Shown here: positions 26,341 through 35,255 of the stretch, piece by piece | How positions within the stretch are numbered: the stretch's first letter is position 1 | Layout: every line of letters begins with the position of its first letter | Assembly (NCBI RefSeq): GCF_001186155.3 | Contig: NZ_CP016540.2 | Span: forward strand, 1,900,001-1,964,000 | Length of the DNA stretch: 64,000 nucleotides | Origin: Planococcus versutus | GTDB lineage: Bacteria > Bacillota > Bacilli > Bacillales_A > Planococcaceae | Reading direction: 5' to 3' | Position numbers and translations under genes: made by a program | The notes under the pieces: generated by a model | What the model was told of the DNA's origin: nothing | Seen by the model: the letters and a program-made list of their open reading frames with translations, nothing else | The model's database searches: none

Positions 26341-28248
26341 TTAAAAATTTTTAGCAGGAACTGGTAAAATCGTTTCCCATAAATGTTCGACACGCAGTTC
26401 ATCTTCGTTTAGCAATAAATGAATTTCACCGTGATCTTTTGAAGTACGAATCAAACGACCAATTCCTTGCTGAATGCGAAGTTGCATAAAAGGTAGATCG
26501 ATTTCTTCTAATGGATTGTTGCTGAATTTACGTTTTGCATCAAAGACGGGATCTTTTGGTGGAAATGGCAAATCGACGATGATGACTTTTGTTAAAGCTT
26601 CGCCTGGTAAATCCAATCCTTCCCATAAATGATACGAACACAAAATTTGGAATTTGCCTTCTTGGAACTCTTTAACAACGGTCGATAATTCACGGTCTCC
26701 TTCAAACTCAATGGTATATTGATGATCGAGTGGAAGAGATTTTTTGAAATTTTCCATGTCTACTTTAGAAGTAAATAGTGCAAGTGTCTGATCTCCTGAA
26801 CTAAATAAGTCATACACCCGTGCGAATTTCTGCTGTTGTTCTAATGGATGTTTGAAAATTTTCATCACTTCTTCGTAATCAAACGGAGATGACACAGAAA
26901 ATGACTGAAATTCGTCAATCCCTAAACTGTCAGATAAATACGTAAAGTCTTTTTGAATAGATAAAGTAGCCGAAGAAAATACTATTGGGATTTTTCCGTC
27001 AAATAATTTTTCATCTAAAATATCGGTTACAAGACGAGGCATAATAACCAGTGTCTCGATTTCATCTTTAATTTCTAACCATGTGACAGCATCCCCTTCT
27101 TCTACGAACAAACGCATCGAGAAGATATATTGTTCAAAATACTCTTCTGCTAAACGTAATTCATATTCAGGAATGGTGAATAGTTCACCGTCAAAAACAA
27201 ATTCTTCCAACATTAAGTCAATGTGGCGCACAAGTAAATTACCCACTTTTACTAACTCTGGATCTTTTGTAATTGCTTTGCGATCTTCATCACTTTTTAC
27301 TGTATAAAGGCGTAGTAAACGGAAAAAGTCATTGTGAAGATCGATTGTTTGTTCGATCATATTTAATGTTTTTTCTCGCATCCCATCTGAAAGAACACTT
27401 TCTGTAACATCTTGGAGTGTACTTTCCTGTACTTCATACGTTAAAGCACGTTGCGCTGAAAATTCTAAAAGATGGCCTTCATCTAGCACTATTTGTGAAA
27501 ATTCAGGAAGCAAAGGCGTTTGTCCTTCTCTTTTCCGCGTTTCTTTCGTCCAAATATGCTCCATTAAAAAATCATGCGAACAAATCACTAAATCTGTTGC
27601 TTGACGATAGTGATTGCGGTGAATCGTTTGACCACATTTGTTCCGTAATTCACACGCGTTGCAGTTTTGAATAGGGTGATAATTGACTTGTTGCCATTCT
27701 TCATCGGTAACTTCTGGATAGCTTGAACGTTCACCGTAAGGATAAGTGTTTTGCATAGAGTAGGTTTTATTAACAAACTCGGGTAAGCTGTCTTCGATAT
27801 CGTACAAAAAATCTTCATCACTACGTTTTTTTGCACCTTCAAGTCGCTGTAGGCATAAGTATTGATCGCGTGACTTTGCTAATCGTACATCCAAATTTAA
27901 ATCGAGCAAATCATTCAACCGATCTACGTCTCCTCCTTTTTTGACTAATTGCTCAATTAAGGTTTCATCAGCACATGAAATAAGTGCGGGTTTGCCTGTA
28001 TAACGTGCATAGGCGATGGCTGGCAATAAATAAGCCATCGTTTTTCCTGTACCAACTCCTGCTTCTGCAAACAGTACAGACTTTTCTTTTAGCGCTTGTT
28101 CGATTTGAAAAGACATAAAAATTTGTTCATCTCGTAAATCATAGCCTTTTTCAGGCAACTCATCGTAAAATATATCACCGATCCAGTCATTTAGTGATTC
28201 AAAGAATGTTTTATCTTTTGATAATGAAAATGGTAGTGGTTGTCTCAT
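26341..28248 (-). CDS. ypvA: DinG/XPD-type ATP-dependent helicase with Fe-S cysteines (YpvA)
   Basis: A 635-residue superfamily 2 helicase. Walker A is AGVGTGKT around residue 63-70, the DEAH-like box is VLDEGHLL, and motif VI is QGIGRLIRTSKD near the C-terminus. Four cysteines between motif I and II (YLC, then CNAC and NKC near residue 205) form an XPD-like Fe-S cluster site. There is no exonuclease domain, in contrast with the second DinG homologue at 42987-45749. A role in DNA repair is likely from the family. It lies 49 bases behind rlmL, with a stable hairpin in the gap. Confidence 0.88.
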   Translation of the reverse strand: MRQPLPFSLSKDKTFFESLNDWIGDIFYDELPEKGYDLRDEQIFMSFQIEQALKEKSVLFAEAGVGTGKTMAYLLPAIAYARYTGKPALISCADETLIEQLVKKGGDVDRLNDLLDLNLDVRLAKSRDQYLCLQRLEGAKKRSDEDFLYDIEDSLPEFVNKTYSMQNTYPYGERSSYPEVTDEEWQQVNYHPIQNCNACELRNKCGQTIHRNHYRQATDLVICSHDFLMEHIWTKETRKREGQTPLLPEFSQIVLDEGHLLEFSAQRALTYEVQESTLQDVTESVLSDGMREKTLNMIEQTIDLHNDFFRLLRLYTVKSDEDRKAITKDPELVKVGNLLVRHIDLMLEEFVFDGELFTIPEYELRLAEEYFEQYIFSMRLFVEEGDAVTWLEIKDEIETLVIMPRLVTDILDEKLFDGKIPIVFSSATLSIQKDFTYLSDSLGIDEFQSFSVSSPFDYEEVMKIFKHPLEQQQKFARVYDLFSSGDQTLALFTSKVDMENFKKSLPLDHQYTIEFEGDRELSTVVKEFQEGKFQILCSYHLWEGLDLPGEALTKVIIVDLPFPPKDPVFDAKRKFSNNPLEEIDLPFMQLRIQQGIGRLIRTSKDHGEIHLLLNEDELRVEHLWETILPVPAKNF

Positions 28249-28264
28249 AAATTCTCCTCACAGA

Positions 28265-28294
28265 GAAACGGAAGAGCTGCTGCTCTTCCGTTTC
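28265..28294 (-). other. Intercistronic 13-bp hairpin between rlmL and ypvA
   Basis: GAAACGGAAGAGC pairs perfectly with GCTCTTCCGTTTC around a 4-base loop. It is not followed by a T run on the minus strand, so it is a poor terminator. It ends just ahead of the GTGAGGAG ribosome binding site of ypvA. Confidence 0.7.
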
Positions 28295-28297
28295 GTC

Positions 28298-29434
28298 TCA
28301 TTTATTTTTAGAACGTTCTCCCCAGAATTGGAAAAGATCCGTACGGATAAATCCGTTAAATAGTTTTCGTTTTTTAGTGGCTGGTTGGCCATATAAGTTT
28401 TCAAAACGCCCCATTGATGACAGCATATAAATAGACCACGTTGGGTGTTTAGCAAAAACACGACCCATGTCCGTAATCATTTCTTCAATTACTTCAATTT
28501 CTCCAAGACGTTCTCCGTAAGGTGGGTTACCTACCACAACACCGTTTTCTTCTGTCGCAACAAAATCTTTTACTTGTCGTTGTTCAAAGTAGATCAAATC
28601 CGCAAAACCTGCTTCACGAGCATTTTCTTCTGCAACTTTTAACATACGGTGATCAATGTCTGTTCCCATAATATTCAAAGGCTGATCATAATTTGCTAAT
28701 CCTTCGGCTTCTTCGCGAACTTCATCCCAGATTTCTTGTCCCATCCACGGCCATTCTTCACTATCAAAATCGCGGTTATATCCAGGTGCTAGATTTTGTC
28801 CAATCATCGCAGCTTCAATAGCAATCGTTCCTGATCCACAGAAAGGATCGACAAACGGACGATCTGGAGTCCATCTTGACAGTTTTACAAGTGCAGCTGC
28901 AAGGGTTTCTTTTAGTGGTGCTTCCCCTTGGTCTAAGCGATAGCCACGTTTGTGCAAACCTGCACCACTCGTATCGATAGAAAGTTGAACTTTGTCTTTT
29001 AAAATCGATACTTCAATTTTAAAACGCGGTCCCGTTTCGTCTAAAAACGAGTTGCGATGATAGGCTTTTTTTAGACGTTCTACAATAGCTTTTTTTACAA
29101 TAGACTGACAGTTAGGTACACTGTGCAATGTAGATTTTACTGATTTTCCTTGAACTGGAAATTCAGCATCTACCGGTAAGAATTTTTCCCACTCGATTTC
29201 CTTTGTACGTTCAAATAATTCATCGAATGTGTACGCATTAAATTCACCAGCAATGATTTTTACACGGTCTGCTGTACGAAGCCACAAGTTGGCTTTAGCA
29301 ATATCTCGCTCATTTCCTTCAAAAAATACTTTGCCATTTTCAGTTTCAGTTTCGTATCCTAATTCTTTTACTTCGTTAGCTACAATCGATTCAAGTCCCA
29401 TTGCGGCTGTTGCGAGCAATTTAAATGTTGTCAT
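28298..29434 (-). CDS. rlmL: 23S rRNA (guanine-N2) methyltransferase, THUMP domain (YpsC/RlmL-like)
   Basis: A 378-residue protein: a THUMP RNA-binding region (about 50-160), then a Rossmann methyltransferase with VDPFCGSGTIAIEAAMI (SAM site, about 195), MGTDIDHRML, and the catalytic NPPYGERLG motif near residue 305. In Escherichia coli the equivalent domain of RlmL makes m2G2445 of 23S rRNA; B. subtilis YpsC corresponds to this half only. GAGGGAG precedes the ATG. A leader of about 180 bases with clear secondary structure lies upstream. Confidence 0.88.
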   Translation of the reverse strand: MTTFKLLATAAMGLESIVANEVKELGYETETENGKVFFEGNERDIAKANLWLRTADRVKIIAGEFNAYTFDELFERTKEIEWEKFLPVDAEFPVQGKSVKSTLHSVPNCQSIVKKAIVERLKKAYHRNSFLDETGPRFKIEVSILKDKVQLSIDTSGAGLHKRGYRLDQGEAPLKETLAAALVKLSRWTPDRPFVDPFCGSGTIAIEAAMIGQNLAPGYNRDFDSEEWPWMGQEIWDEVREEAEGLANYDQPLNIMGTDIDHRMLKVAEENAREAGFADLIYFEQRQVKDFVATEENGVVVGNPPYGERLGEIEVIEEMITDMGRVFAKHPTWSIYMLSSMGRFENLYGQPATKKRKLFNGFIRTDLFQFWGERSKNK

Positions 29435-29613
29435 AATGACTCCCTCTCTAGTTGTTCACTATTTCAGTAATTATTTTTTTAAATAAATAGCTAAGCGCTT
29501 ATATAAATTTACTGTTATCCTACTGTCGATATTCCGCACACCACTTTCGCTTTTCTGAAGGCTGGCAGCGAATCAACTCGGACTCATCGTCCGAATAGAT
29601 TTCATTACAGTAA
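29435..29613 (-). promoter_or_regulatory. Candidate structured leader RNA of rlmL
   Basis: Minus-strand transcript predicted from the -10 at 29620-29625. A closing stem joins 29607-29614 (ACAGTAAA on +) with 29508-29515 (TTTACTGT). Inside are a 6-bp hairpin TCGGAC/GTCCGA (29578-29583 with 29589-29594, loop TCATC) and a 6-bp stem TTCGCT/AGCGAA (29546-29551 with 29567-29572). Beyond the closing stem lies the palindrome TAAGCGCTTA (29493-29502). No open frame spans it. I do not recognise a known RNA class; an interspersed repeat is the alternative. Confidence 0.5.
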
Positions 29614-29619
29614 AACTTT

Positions 29620-29625
29620 ATTATA
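29620..29625 (-). promoter_or_regulatory. Candidate -10 of rlmL
   Basis: TATAAT on the minus strand; the -35 at 17 bases would be TTATTC (29643-29648), a weak match. It lies directly behind the rnpB terminator. Confidence 0.5.
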
Positions 29626-29642
29626 CATTTGTCTTGTAATAT

Positions 29643-29670
29643 GAATAAAAGCTCCCCTAACAGGAGAGCC
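29643..29670 (-). terminator. Intrinsic terminator of rnpB
   Basis: GCTCTCC and GGGGAGC arms (one G-U pair) around a 5-base loop, then TTTTATT on the minus strand. It lies about 18 bases beyond the P1 stem of the RNA. Confidence 0.8.
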
Positions 29671-29687
29671 TTTGATAAGCATTTGAA

Positions 29688-30086
29688 GACCATGTGAAAT
29701 TCTATAAGCCATGTTTTGTTTCCACGTACTCAAACGGCTTGCACCTCGTACTAGTGGACAGCAACCATCTATCTGCAAACTTGCGTCTGCCTCTTCATCC
29801 GTTCATTTCCTTCAGAAAAGTGCCCCTACCATAATTTGGGTTTCTCGCTCACGGGGTTTACCTCGTTCCACCTGTATAATTTCTTATACAGCTCCGTCAC
29901 TGTGGCACCTTCAGGGTATTTAGGCCATATCCAAAGACTTAGGCGTTCTACCCGCCGTCAGCTATTACTAGCTGCCTCAACTTATTGTTTCACTGAGCGC
30001 GAACACTACGGTCATCTCAGAACCGTGCGAGCATGGACTTTCCTCTCCGGCGAAGTGCCGGAGCGATTGCCAGAATTTCAAATGGC
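29688..30086 (-). ncRNA. rnpB: RNase P RNA, Bacillus-type (class B)
   Basis: The catalytic RNA that removes 5' leaders from pre-tRNA. On the minus strand the conserved block GAGGAAAGTCCATGCTCGC lies at 30027-30045. It is followed by the CACAGTGACG region, GTGGAACG..GGTAAACCCC and GAGCGAGAAACCCAAAT, and near the 3' end ACAAAACATGGCTTA (29705-29719). The ends form P1: CCATTTGAAATTC (5') with GAATTTCACATGG (3'), one mismatch. Length of about 400 is usual. It lies between gpsB and rlmL as in B. subtilis, and has its own promoter and terminator. Confidence 0.97.
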
Positions 30087-30092
30087 TTTACT

Positions 30093-30121
30093 AGTATACG
30101 TTATTTAATACTATAAAACAA
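30093..30121 (-). promoter_or_regulatory. SigA-type promoter of rnpB
   Basis: TTGTTT (30116-30121), 17-base spacer, TATACT (30093-30098) on the minus strand. It would start transcription at about 30086, exactly at P1 of the RNA. Confidence 0.85.
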
Positions 30122-30126
30122 TTTTT

Positions 30127-30420
30127 TTAGTTATTGTCTAGCTTATTGCCAAAGACATGGTTTTCTAGATGAGACAAACGACGTAAAATATCGAAATTCG
30201 TTGTTCCAGGAGCTGGAGTCGCTTGTTTTCTTGGTGAATTTTCTAGTTCTGTTCGCAAGCGTTGAGTTTCGTTTTGAAGTTGCTCGATGCGTTTTGAAAA
30301 TGCTTCATAATCCTGAATTACTTCATCAAGGAAATGATCGACTTCGTCTTGGTTATAACCGCGCATTGCTGTTTTAAAGTCTTTTTCTAGTATGTCTTTA
30401 GCTGTGAATTTATTATCCAT
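30127..30420 (-). CDS. gpsB: Cell division regulator GpsB
   Basis: A 97-residue DivIVA-like protein. The N-terminal lipid/partner-binding domain includes [19 protein letters not shown] and [15 protein letters not shown], followed by a coiled coil (about 35-65), a [10 protein letters not shown] linker and a short C-terminal oligomerisation helix. GpsB shuttles PBP1 between septum and side wall, which links it to ponA in this same window. The gene is preceded by a terminator (of yprB) and followed directly by the rnpB promoter. Confidence 0.95.
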   Translation of the reverse strand: MDNKFTAKDILEKDFKTAMRGYNQDEVDHFLDEVIQDYEAFSKRIEQLQNETQRLRTELENSPRKQATPAPGTTNFDILRRLSHLENHVFGNKLDNN

Positions 30421-30438
30421 TTTAATCGCCCTTCCATA

Positions 30439-30480
30439 AAAAAACTACCTTACACTAAGTATAGCATAAGGTAGTTTTTT
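30439..30480 (-). terminator. Intrinsic terminator of yprB
   Basis: AAAAACTACCTTA and TAAGGTAGTTTTT arms (13 bp) with an AT-rich loop, between the yprB stop and gpsB. Confidence 0.85.
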
Positions 30481-30485
30481 CGTGT

Positions 30486-31733
30486 TTAGTCTTCTACAAC
30501 TTGAGGACGTTTTTTTATCTTTTTTTCTTCTATTCGAGCTAATCTCTTCTGAATATCAACAATGATCGATTGGCGTATGATCGTATGTTCGCTTGCTTCT
30601 TTTGCAAATCCAGCCATAATCGCTGCTTGATCTAAATCACGTAATTGATGTTCGTATAATTTGGCAGCATGAATCCAAGCTTCTACTTCAACACTGCCAC
30701 GTAAATGTGGCGCCGCTTCTTTAAATAATTGAACAGCTATCTCGTATTGACCGGCTCTTTTCTTTTGAATCGCCAGATAATAACGTGCATGTGCAGAAGA
30801 TGCGCCTCTTTCTATAGTCACGTGTTCTAAATAAGCTGTACTTTGGTCAAATTGTTTCAAGTCTGCATACCATTTCCCGATATTTGTATATGCCCCACTC
30901 GTTTCTGATTCCATATCTTCCATTAATAGATTAGAAGATACAACATATAATGATACGAGCGACAAAATATCTAGTTCATTATGGTAAAGAACTTTTGCTA
31001 GTCCTTCTGGATAACCACTTTTCACCGCATCCAAATAAATAGCCGGAATCAAATATCCCGGAACATCTCCTTGTCTTTTAAATCCAAGTTTTTCTTCCTC
31101 AATTGTGCTGAGTTTCATCCGAGCGAGTTCGTTTTTCCAAATACGTTTTGTTCCATGGAACAAATCGATTTGTTGAGGAACTGGTAACTTCGGCAACTCT
31201 TGTCGGTGCATTGTCCATCGAGAAGTTAGTTGTGGCCAATCAAAACTTTTTCCATTATATGAAAAAATAATGACTTCTTGTGATTTCCATAACCCCGTCT
31301 CATAAAGAAAAGCCGCCTCATGGGAAGGATCAGGCATAATGTATTGCGTCATTTCAAAGTGGTCTTTTCGTTTCACTAATAATCCAATTAAAAAAATATA
31401 TGCACCTGTTCCGCTGAGTCCGGTTGTTTCAGTATCAAAAAAAATCAACGAATCTTGTTCTTTCAATTTGAAGGGATGATCAAATTCTGTTTTTTCCCAA
31501 GCCTTTAATACAGAATCTAGTCTATTTAACACGATCGAACCGTGTCGGGTATCGAACGGATAAACAATTTTCTTTTGAAAAACAAATCCGAACTTATTTT
31601 CAATGAGTTCGAGTCCAATCTCTTTCCATCTTTCCTCGTGGAGCGGTCGATCTGCGGTTTTGGGTGTTTGCTTTATAGTTGATTTATTTTTAAGCATGCC
31701 TTTCATTTGCAGCAGTTTACTTTCAAACGACAT
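30486..31733 (-). CDS. mrfB: YprB/MrfB, RNase H-like DnaQ-type exonuclease with TPR-like tail
   Basis: A 415-residue protein. The nuclease domain begins about residue 95 with FFDTETTGLSGTGAYIFLIG (DEDD motif I), goes on with FSYNGKSFDWPQL and ends with ELDILSLVSLY. The C-terminal 130 residues are helical and TPR-like. In B. subtilis YprA and YprB were renamed MrfA and MrfB for their part in repair of mitomycin C damage outside nucleotide excision. It follows yprA by six bases, so the pair is co-expressed. Confidence 0.9.
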   Translation of the reverse strand: MSFESKLLQMKGMLKNKSTIKQTPKTADRPLHEERWKEIGLELIENKFGFVFQKKIVYPFDTRHGSIVLNRLDSVLKAWEKTEFDHPFKLKEQDSLIFFDTETTGLSGTGAYIFLIGLLVKRKDHFEMTQYIMPDPSHEAAFLYETGLWKSQEVIIFSYNGKSFDWPQLTSRWTMHRQELPKLPVPQQIDLFHGTKRIWKNELARMKLSTIEEEKLGFKRQGDVPGYLIPAIYLDAVKSGYPEGLAKVLYHNELDILSLVSLYVVSSNLLMEDMESETSGAYTNIGKWYADLKQFDQSTAYLEHVTIERGASSAHARYYLAIQKKRAGQYEIAVQLFKEAAPHLRGSVEVEAWIHAAKLYEHQLRDLDQAAIMAGFAKEASEHTIIRQSIIVDIQKRLARIEEKKIKKRPQVVED

Positions 31734-31739
31734 GTTTCT

Positions 31740-34010
31740 TCACTCCTCTTTGCGAAGATCCTCTAAAAGTCGGATGACATGACTTTTCATACTAATTGCA
31801 GCATCTTGCGCACCAATACATGACGGACACCCATCAAGACATGGACATTCGGTTACATGCTGTTGTGCTTTATCAAGTAGCGGTTGCCACAAATCATAAA
31901 TACGCTCACTTATGCCAATGCCTCCAGGATAGGAATCATGAATGAAAAATGAAGGCATATCGTTATGCGGCGATTTCACTTGAGGCACCACATGAACATC
32001 ACGTCTATCGCATTGAACGAATATCGGAATAAACGACTCGATTGCATATGCTGCACCCGTCATGGTATCTGATAATTCTGCTTCGGAAAAATCTTTTGGT
32101 TTTGTAAAACTCAACCATGTTGATGACGTATGAAGTTCTTCTGGTGGCAAAGAAATTGGTCCAGAACCAATATTATCATGAGAATCAAATCGAATTTTTT
32201 TAAAGATAGTTGGCATCGCTAGCACGGCAATGTCTCCATAAAAAACTTCTGAACTGTTCATTTTCTTCTCTTTGTCTTCACTCATTACTTTTAACTCAAC
32301 TGCCAAATTAGCATCCGTAAAATAATCCACGTCAACTTCCCTAACATATGCCTTTTTCTCTTCCCAATCTAAAATTTCTACTTGAAATTGAGTGCCTTGA
32401 TGCAAGTAAATCGCTTCTTCATGCAGTAAAGTCATGGCACTAAAGCGATCCATTTCACCAATTACACGGGTATCTGCCGGAACTGACTGATCAATAATCA
32501 CGACATTTTCTTGTGAAGCTGAACGCAACGATATATCGTGAGCCGGAAAACGATCGCTCATCCAGTGCCAGCGATCTGAACTGCGAACTAGAACGCCTTC
32601 TTCTTGTAAGTACTGCAGCAGTTCTTGTACTTCAAATTCTCCGTACTGGTCATCAATGCGGAATGGCAATTCAAAAGAAGCACATTTCAAATGATCCATT
32701 AAGATAATAATATTTTCAGGATGAATGCGCACTTCTTCAGGAGATTGATCTAATAAGTACTCAGGATGATTGATAATGTATTGATCAAGCGCTGTTGATT
32801 GCGCAACATAAATAACGAGCGACTCCTCTTGACGCCTACCTGCGCGACCTGCTTGTTGCCAAGCACTCGCAATATTACCAGGATAGCCTGTCATGATACA
32901 TGCTTGCAACTGACCAATATCAACGCCGAGTTCCAACGCATTAGTAGACACGACACATTGAATCGAGCCATCACGTAGTCCTTTCTCAATAGCCCGTCGT
33001 TCTGTTGGCAAATAGCCTCCTCGATATCCTTTGATCGAATCGTCTTGTAGCTTCATTTTTGTAACGGCTTGCAAATATGTTACGAGCATTTCCACTCGCA
33101 CACGGCTTTTGGCAAAGACAATTGTTTGAATGCCATTTTTGATTAAGTGAGTAGCCAAGTCACGAACTTCAAGAATCGCGCTTCTGCGCACACCAAACGT
33201 TGGATGGATAATAGGTGGGTTGTAAAACACGATATGCTTTTTGCCAGATGGTGCACCGTTTTGGTCAATCAACTGATGTGGACTATTTGTTAAACTCTCA
33301 GCTAGTTCTTTTGGGTTGGCGATGGTCGCTGAAGTACAAATAAAGACTGGATTGCTGCCATAAAATGCACAAATTCGTTTTAGTCTGCGAATAACATGCG
33401 CTACATGCGTTCCGAAAATCCCTTTATACGTATGCAATTCGTCAATGACTATGTAATGAAGGTTCTCAAATAATGATACCCATTTTGTATGGTGTGGCAA
33501 AATAGCTGAGTGCAACATATCCGGATTGGTCATGACAATTTGACCCGCTTTTCGCACTTTTGTCCGAATAGCAGGTGAAGTATCGCCATCATATGTGTAA
33601 GACAAAATTTCTTCTTCTGTTTTTTCAATCAAATCGTGCAAATCACTTTTTTGATCTTGTGCTAATGCTTTTGTTGGAAACAAATAAAGTGCTCGTGCTC
33701 CAGGATCGTTCAAAATTTTATGCAATACAGGCAAGTGATAACAATACGATTTTCCTGATGCAGTGGGCGTTACCGCCGTAAACGATTTTCCTGCAGTTGC
33801 TAAATCAAAAGCTTGACGTTGATGCGTATAAAGTTGTTCAATGCCTTTTTTACGAAGAGCCGACTTTAAACTACTATGCATTTCAAGCGGAAAATCACTA
33901 TAATGAGCCGGCTTTTCTTGTCTTGTGTGCCAATGGACAATCCGTTCCATCATATCCGGTTCTGTTTTCCACTCTTCCATTAATACCGGTAAGGTTTTTC
34001 GTTTAATCAT
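31740..34010 (-). CDS. mrfA: YprA/MrfA, DEAH-type helicase of mitomycin repair
   Basis: A 756-residue superfamily 2 helicase of the Hrq1/MrfA group. Walker A region is VTPTASGKSYCYHLP (about 80-94), motif II VIDELHTYKG, motif III TSATIANP, and motif VI QQAGRAGRRQEESLV. The C-terminal DUF1998 part ends with four cysteines, CPCLDGCPSC, a likely zinc site. MrfA unwinds DNA 3' to 5' at mitomycin adducts together with the nuclease MrfB. Its ATG overlaps the yppE stop by eight bases. Confidence 0.93.
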   Translation of the reverse strand: MIKRKTLPVLMEEWKTEPDMMERIVHWHTRQEKPAHYSDFPLEMHSSLKSALRKKGIEQLYTHQRQAFDLATAGKSFTAVTPTASGKSYCYHLPVLHKILNDPGARALYLFPTKALAQDQKSDLHDLIEKTEEEILSYTYDGDTSPAIRTKVRKAGQIVMTNPDMLHSAILPHHTKWVSLFENLHYIVIDELHTYKGIFGTHVAHVIRRLKRICAFYGSNPVFICTSATIANPKELAESLTNSPHQLIDQNGAPSGKKHIVFYNPPIIHPTFGVRRSAILEVRDLATHLIKNGIQTIVFAKSRVRVEMLVTYLQAVTKMKLQDDSIKGYRGGYLPTERRAIEKGLRDGSIQCVVSTNALELGVDIGQLQACIMTGYPGNIASAWQQAGRAGRRQEESLVIYVAQSTALDQYIINHPEYLLDQSPEEVRIHPENIIILMDHLKCASFELPFRIDDQYGEFEVQELLQYLQEEGVLVRSSDRWHWMSDRFPAHDISLRSASQENVVIIDQSVPADTRVIGEMDRFSAMTLLHEEAIYLHQGTQFQVEILDWEEKKAYVREVDVDYFTDANLAVELKVMSEDKEKKMNSSEVFYGDIAVLAMPTIFKKIRFDSHDNIGSGPISLPPEELHTSSTWLSFTKPKDFSEAELSDTMTGAAYAIESFIPIFVQCDRRDVHVVPQVKSPHNDMPSFFIHDSYPGGIGISERIYDLWQPLLDKAQQHVTECPCLDGCPSCIGAQDAAISMKSHVIRLLEDLRKEE

Positions 34011-34371
34011 GTAATTTGCTCAATTCATCTATGGCCAAGATCAATGTTTGCAATGTATATTGTGCTGCTTGAATCGTTTGGATAAACCGTTTTTTACTCG
34101 TCTCTTTATAAAAACTTTGGACAAAAAACTGCGTCATGCCTTCTGCCGCTGTATCAATTTGCGGTTTGTGCACATATTTTGGGCGTTCTTGTTGAATATA
34201 GAGCAATGATTCCGTTTGCCATTCATTTATTTTACCATGCCAAATATCTGCATATGGTTTAACATCTTCATAGAAATCAGGAACCGCGTCTAGTTCACGC
34301 ATTTCGTAAAAGCGATCCAAGCATTTTCCACATTCATCATATAATGTAGAAGAGAGTTCTCTAACTGTCAT
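34003..34371 (-). CDS. yppE: YppE-like protein (DUF1798)
   Basis: A 122-residue, largely helical cytoplasmic protein starting MTVRELSSTLYDECGKC, with the conserved RFYEMRELDAVPDFYEDVKPYAD stretch (quoted in part). GGAGGGAT lies before the ATG. It is the first gene of an operon with mrfA and mrfB and lies opposite recU, as yppE does in B. subtilis. The family has a solved fold but no assigned function. Confidence 0.82.
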   Translation of the reverse strand: MTVRELSSTLYDECGKCLDRFYEMRELDAVPDFYEDVKPYADIWHGKINEWQTESLLYIQQERPKYVHKPQIDTAAEGMTQFFVQSFYKETSKKRFIQTIQAAQYTLQTLILAIDELSKLHD

Positions 34372-34511
34372 TTTGCAATCCCTCCATTGCCTTTAGTTTA
34401 TCATATCCATTAAATTGACACGACTTTTATCGAACAGACATTCCTGCAAGTTGGATCTCATAAAAACTTCCGCTATTATTAATATATCTTCACATGACTA
34501 CTTTTTTACTA

Positions 34512-34561
34512 GATAAGATTGTTATAACAGGTTTAAACGAGTGGAAACCTTTCATCTTATC
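34512..34561. repeat. Nested inverted repeat between yppE and recU
   Basis: GATAAGAT (34512-34519) and ATCTTATC (34554-34561) are exact complements enclosing a second pair, GGTTT/AAACC, and a palindrome TGTTATAACA. It lies upstream of the likely recU -10 (TATGAT at about 34580). Confidence 0.55.
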
Positions 34562-34609
34562 AGTCGTCTAAAAGCTTGTGATATGATAGAGTAAGCGAGG
34601 TGTATCACA

Positions 34610-35221
34610 ATGGCAATCAATTATCCGAACGGGAAAAAATTCATTCCGCCGAAAGATTTGTCTACAAAAGAAACGGTGACTAAAAAAAAGAAGAAAGACT
34701 TTTCTTTCAGTAACCGCGGCAAAACGTTAGAAGATGAATTGAATGAAACAAATGATTACTATCTTCAACTTGGATTAGCTGTTATTCATAAAAAGCCTGT
34801 ACCGCTTCAAATTGTTAAAGTCGAATATCCATCGAGAAGTGCCGCTGTAATTCGAGAAGCTTATTTTCAAGCTCCTTCTACAACAGATTATAATGGTGTG
34901 TGGAAAGGTCGATACATTGACTTTGAGGCAAAAGAAACGGAAAATAAAACTTCCTTTCCGTTAAAAAACATTCATGACCACCAAATTCAACACATGTCCC
35001 AAGTCGTCAAACAAAACGGTACGGCGTTTATGATTATCCGCTTTTCATCTTGGCAACGTTATTTTATTATGCCTTTTAACGAACTTGAAGTTTTTTGGAA
35101 TCGCATGATAAGAGGCGGTAGAAAATCGATCACTTTGCAGGAAATAGAAGAAACTTCATTTGAAATAACACCTGGAGCTTTTCCACGTATTCACTACTTG
35201 CCTCTTTTAGAGAATTTATAA
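34610..35221 (+). CDS. recU: Holliday junction resolvase RecU
   Basis: A 203-residue endonuclease that cuts four-way junctions in recombination and chromosome segregation. Visible features: the basic N-terminal arm (VTKKKKKDFS), SNRGKTLEDELNETN, the nuclease core TTDYNGVWKGRYIDFEAKET with its metal-binding acidic residues, and the HDHQIQHM block. GAGGTG precedes the ATG. recU and ponA form an operon, with ponA starting 34 bases on, as in other Bacillales. Confidence 0.95.
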   Translation: MAINYPNGKKFIPPKDLSTKETVTKKKKKDFSFSNRGKTLEDELNETNDYYLQLGLAVIHKKPVPLQIVKVEYPSRSAAVIREAYFQAPSTTDYNGVWKGRYIDFEAKETENKTSFPLKNIHDHQIQHMSQVVKQNGTAFMIIRFSSWQRYFIMPFNELEVFWNRMIRGGRKSITLQEIEETSFEITPGAFPRIHYLPLLENL

Positions 35222-35255
35222 GCACCATTATTACGACGAAAGTGAGGAACTAATT

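Noticed and set aside
29578..29594. Hammerhead-ribozyme lookalike (minus strand GACGATGAGTCC)
   Set aside because: The required CUGAUGA core lacks its U, and no GAAA partner in the right place was found. It is a simple 6-bp hairpin.
29711..30108. Two plus-strand open frames opposite rnpB
   Set aside because: They lie wholly within RNase P RNA on the other strand and are chance frames.
34500..34609. LexA or DinR box before recU
   Set aside because: No GAAC-N4-GTTC-like palindrome was seen; the inverted repeats there are of a different kind.
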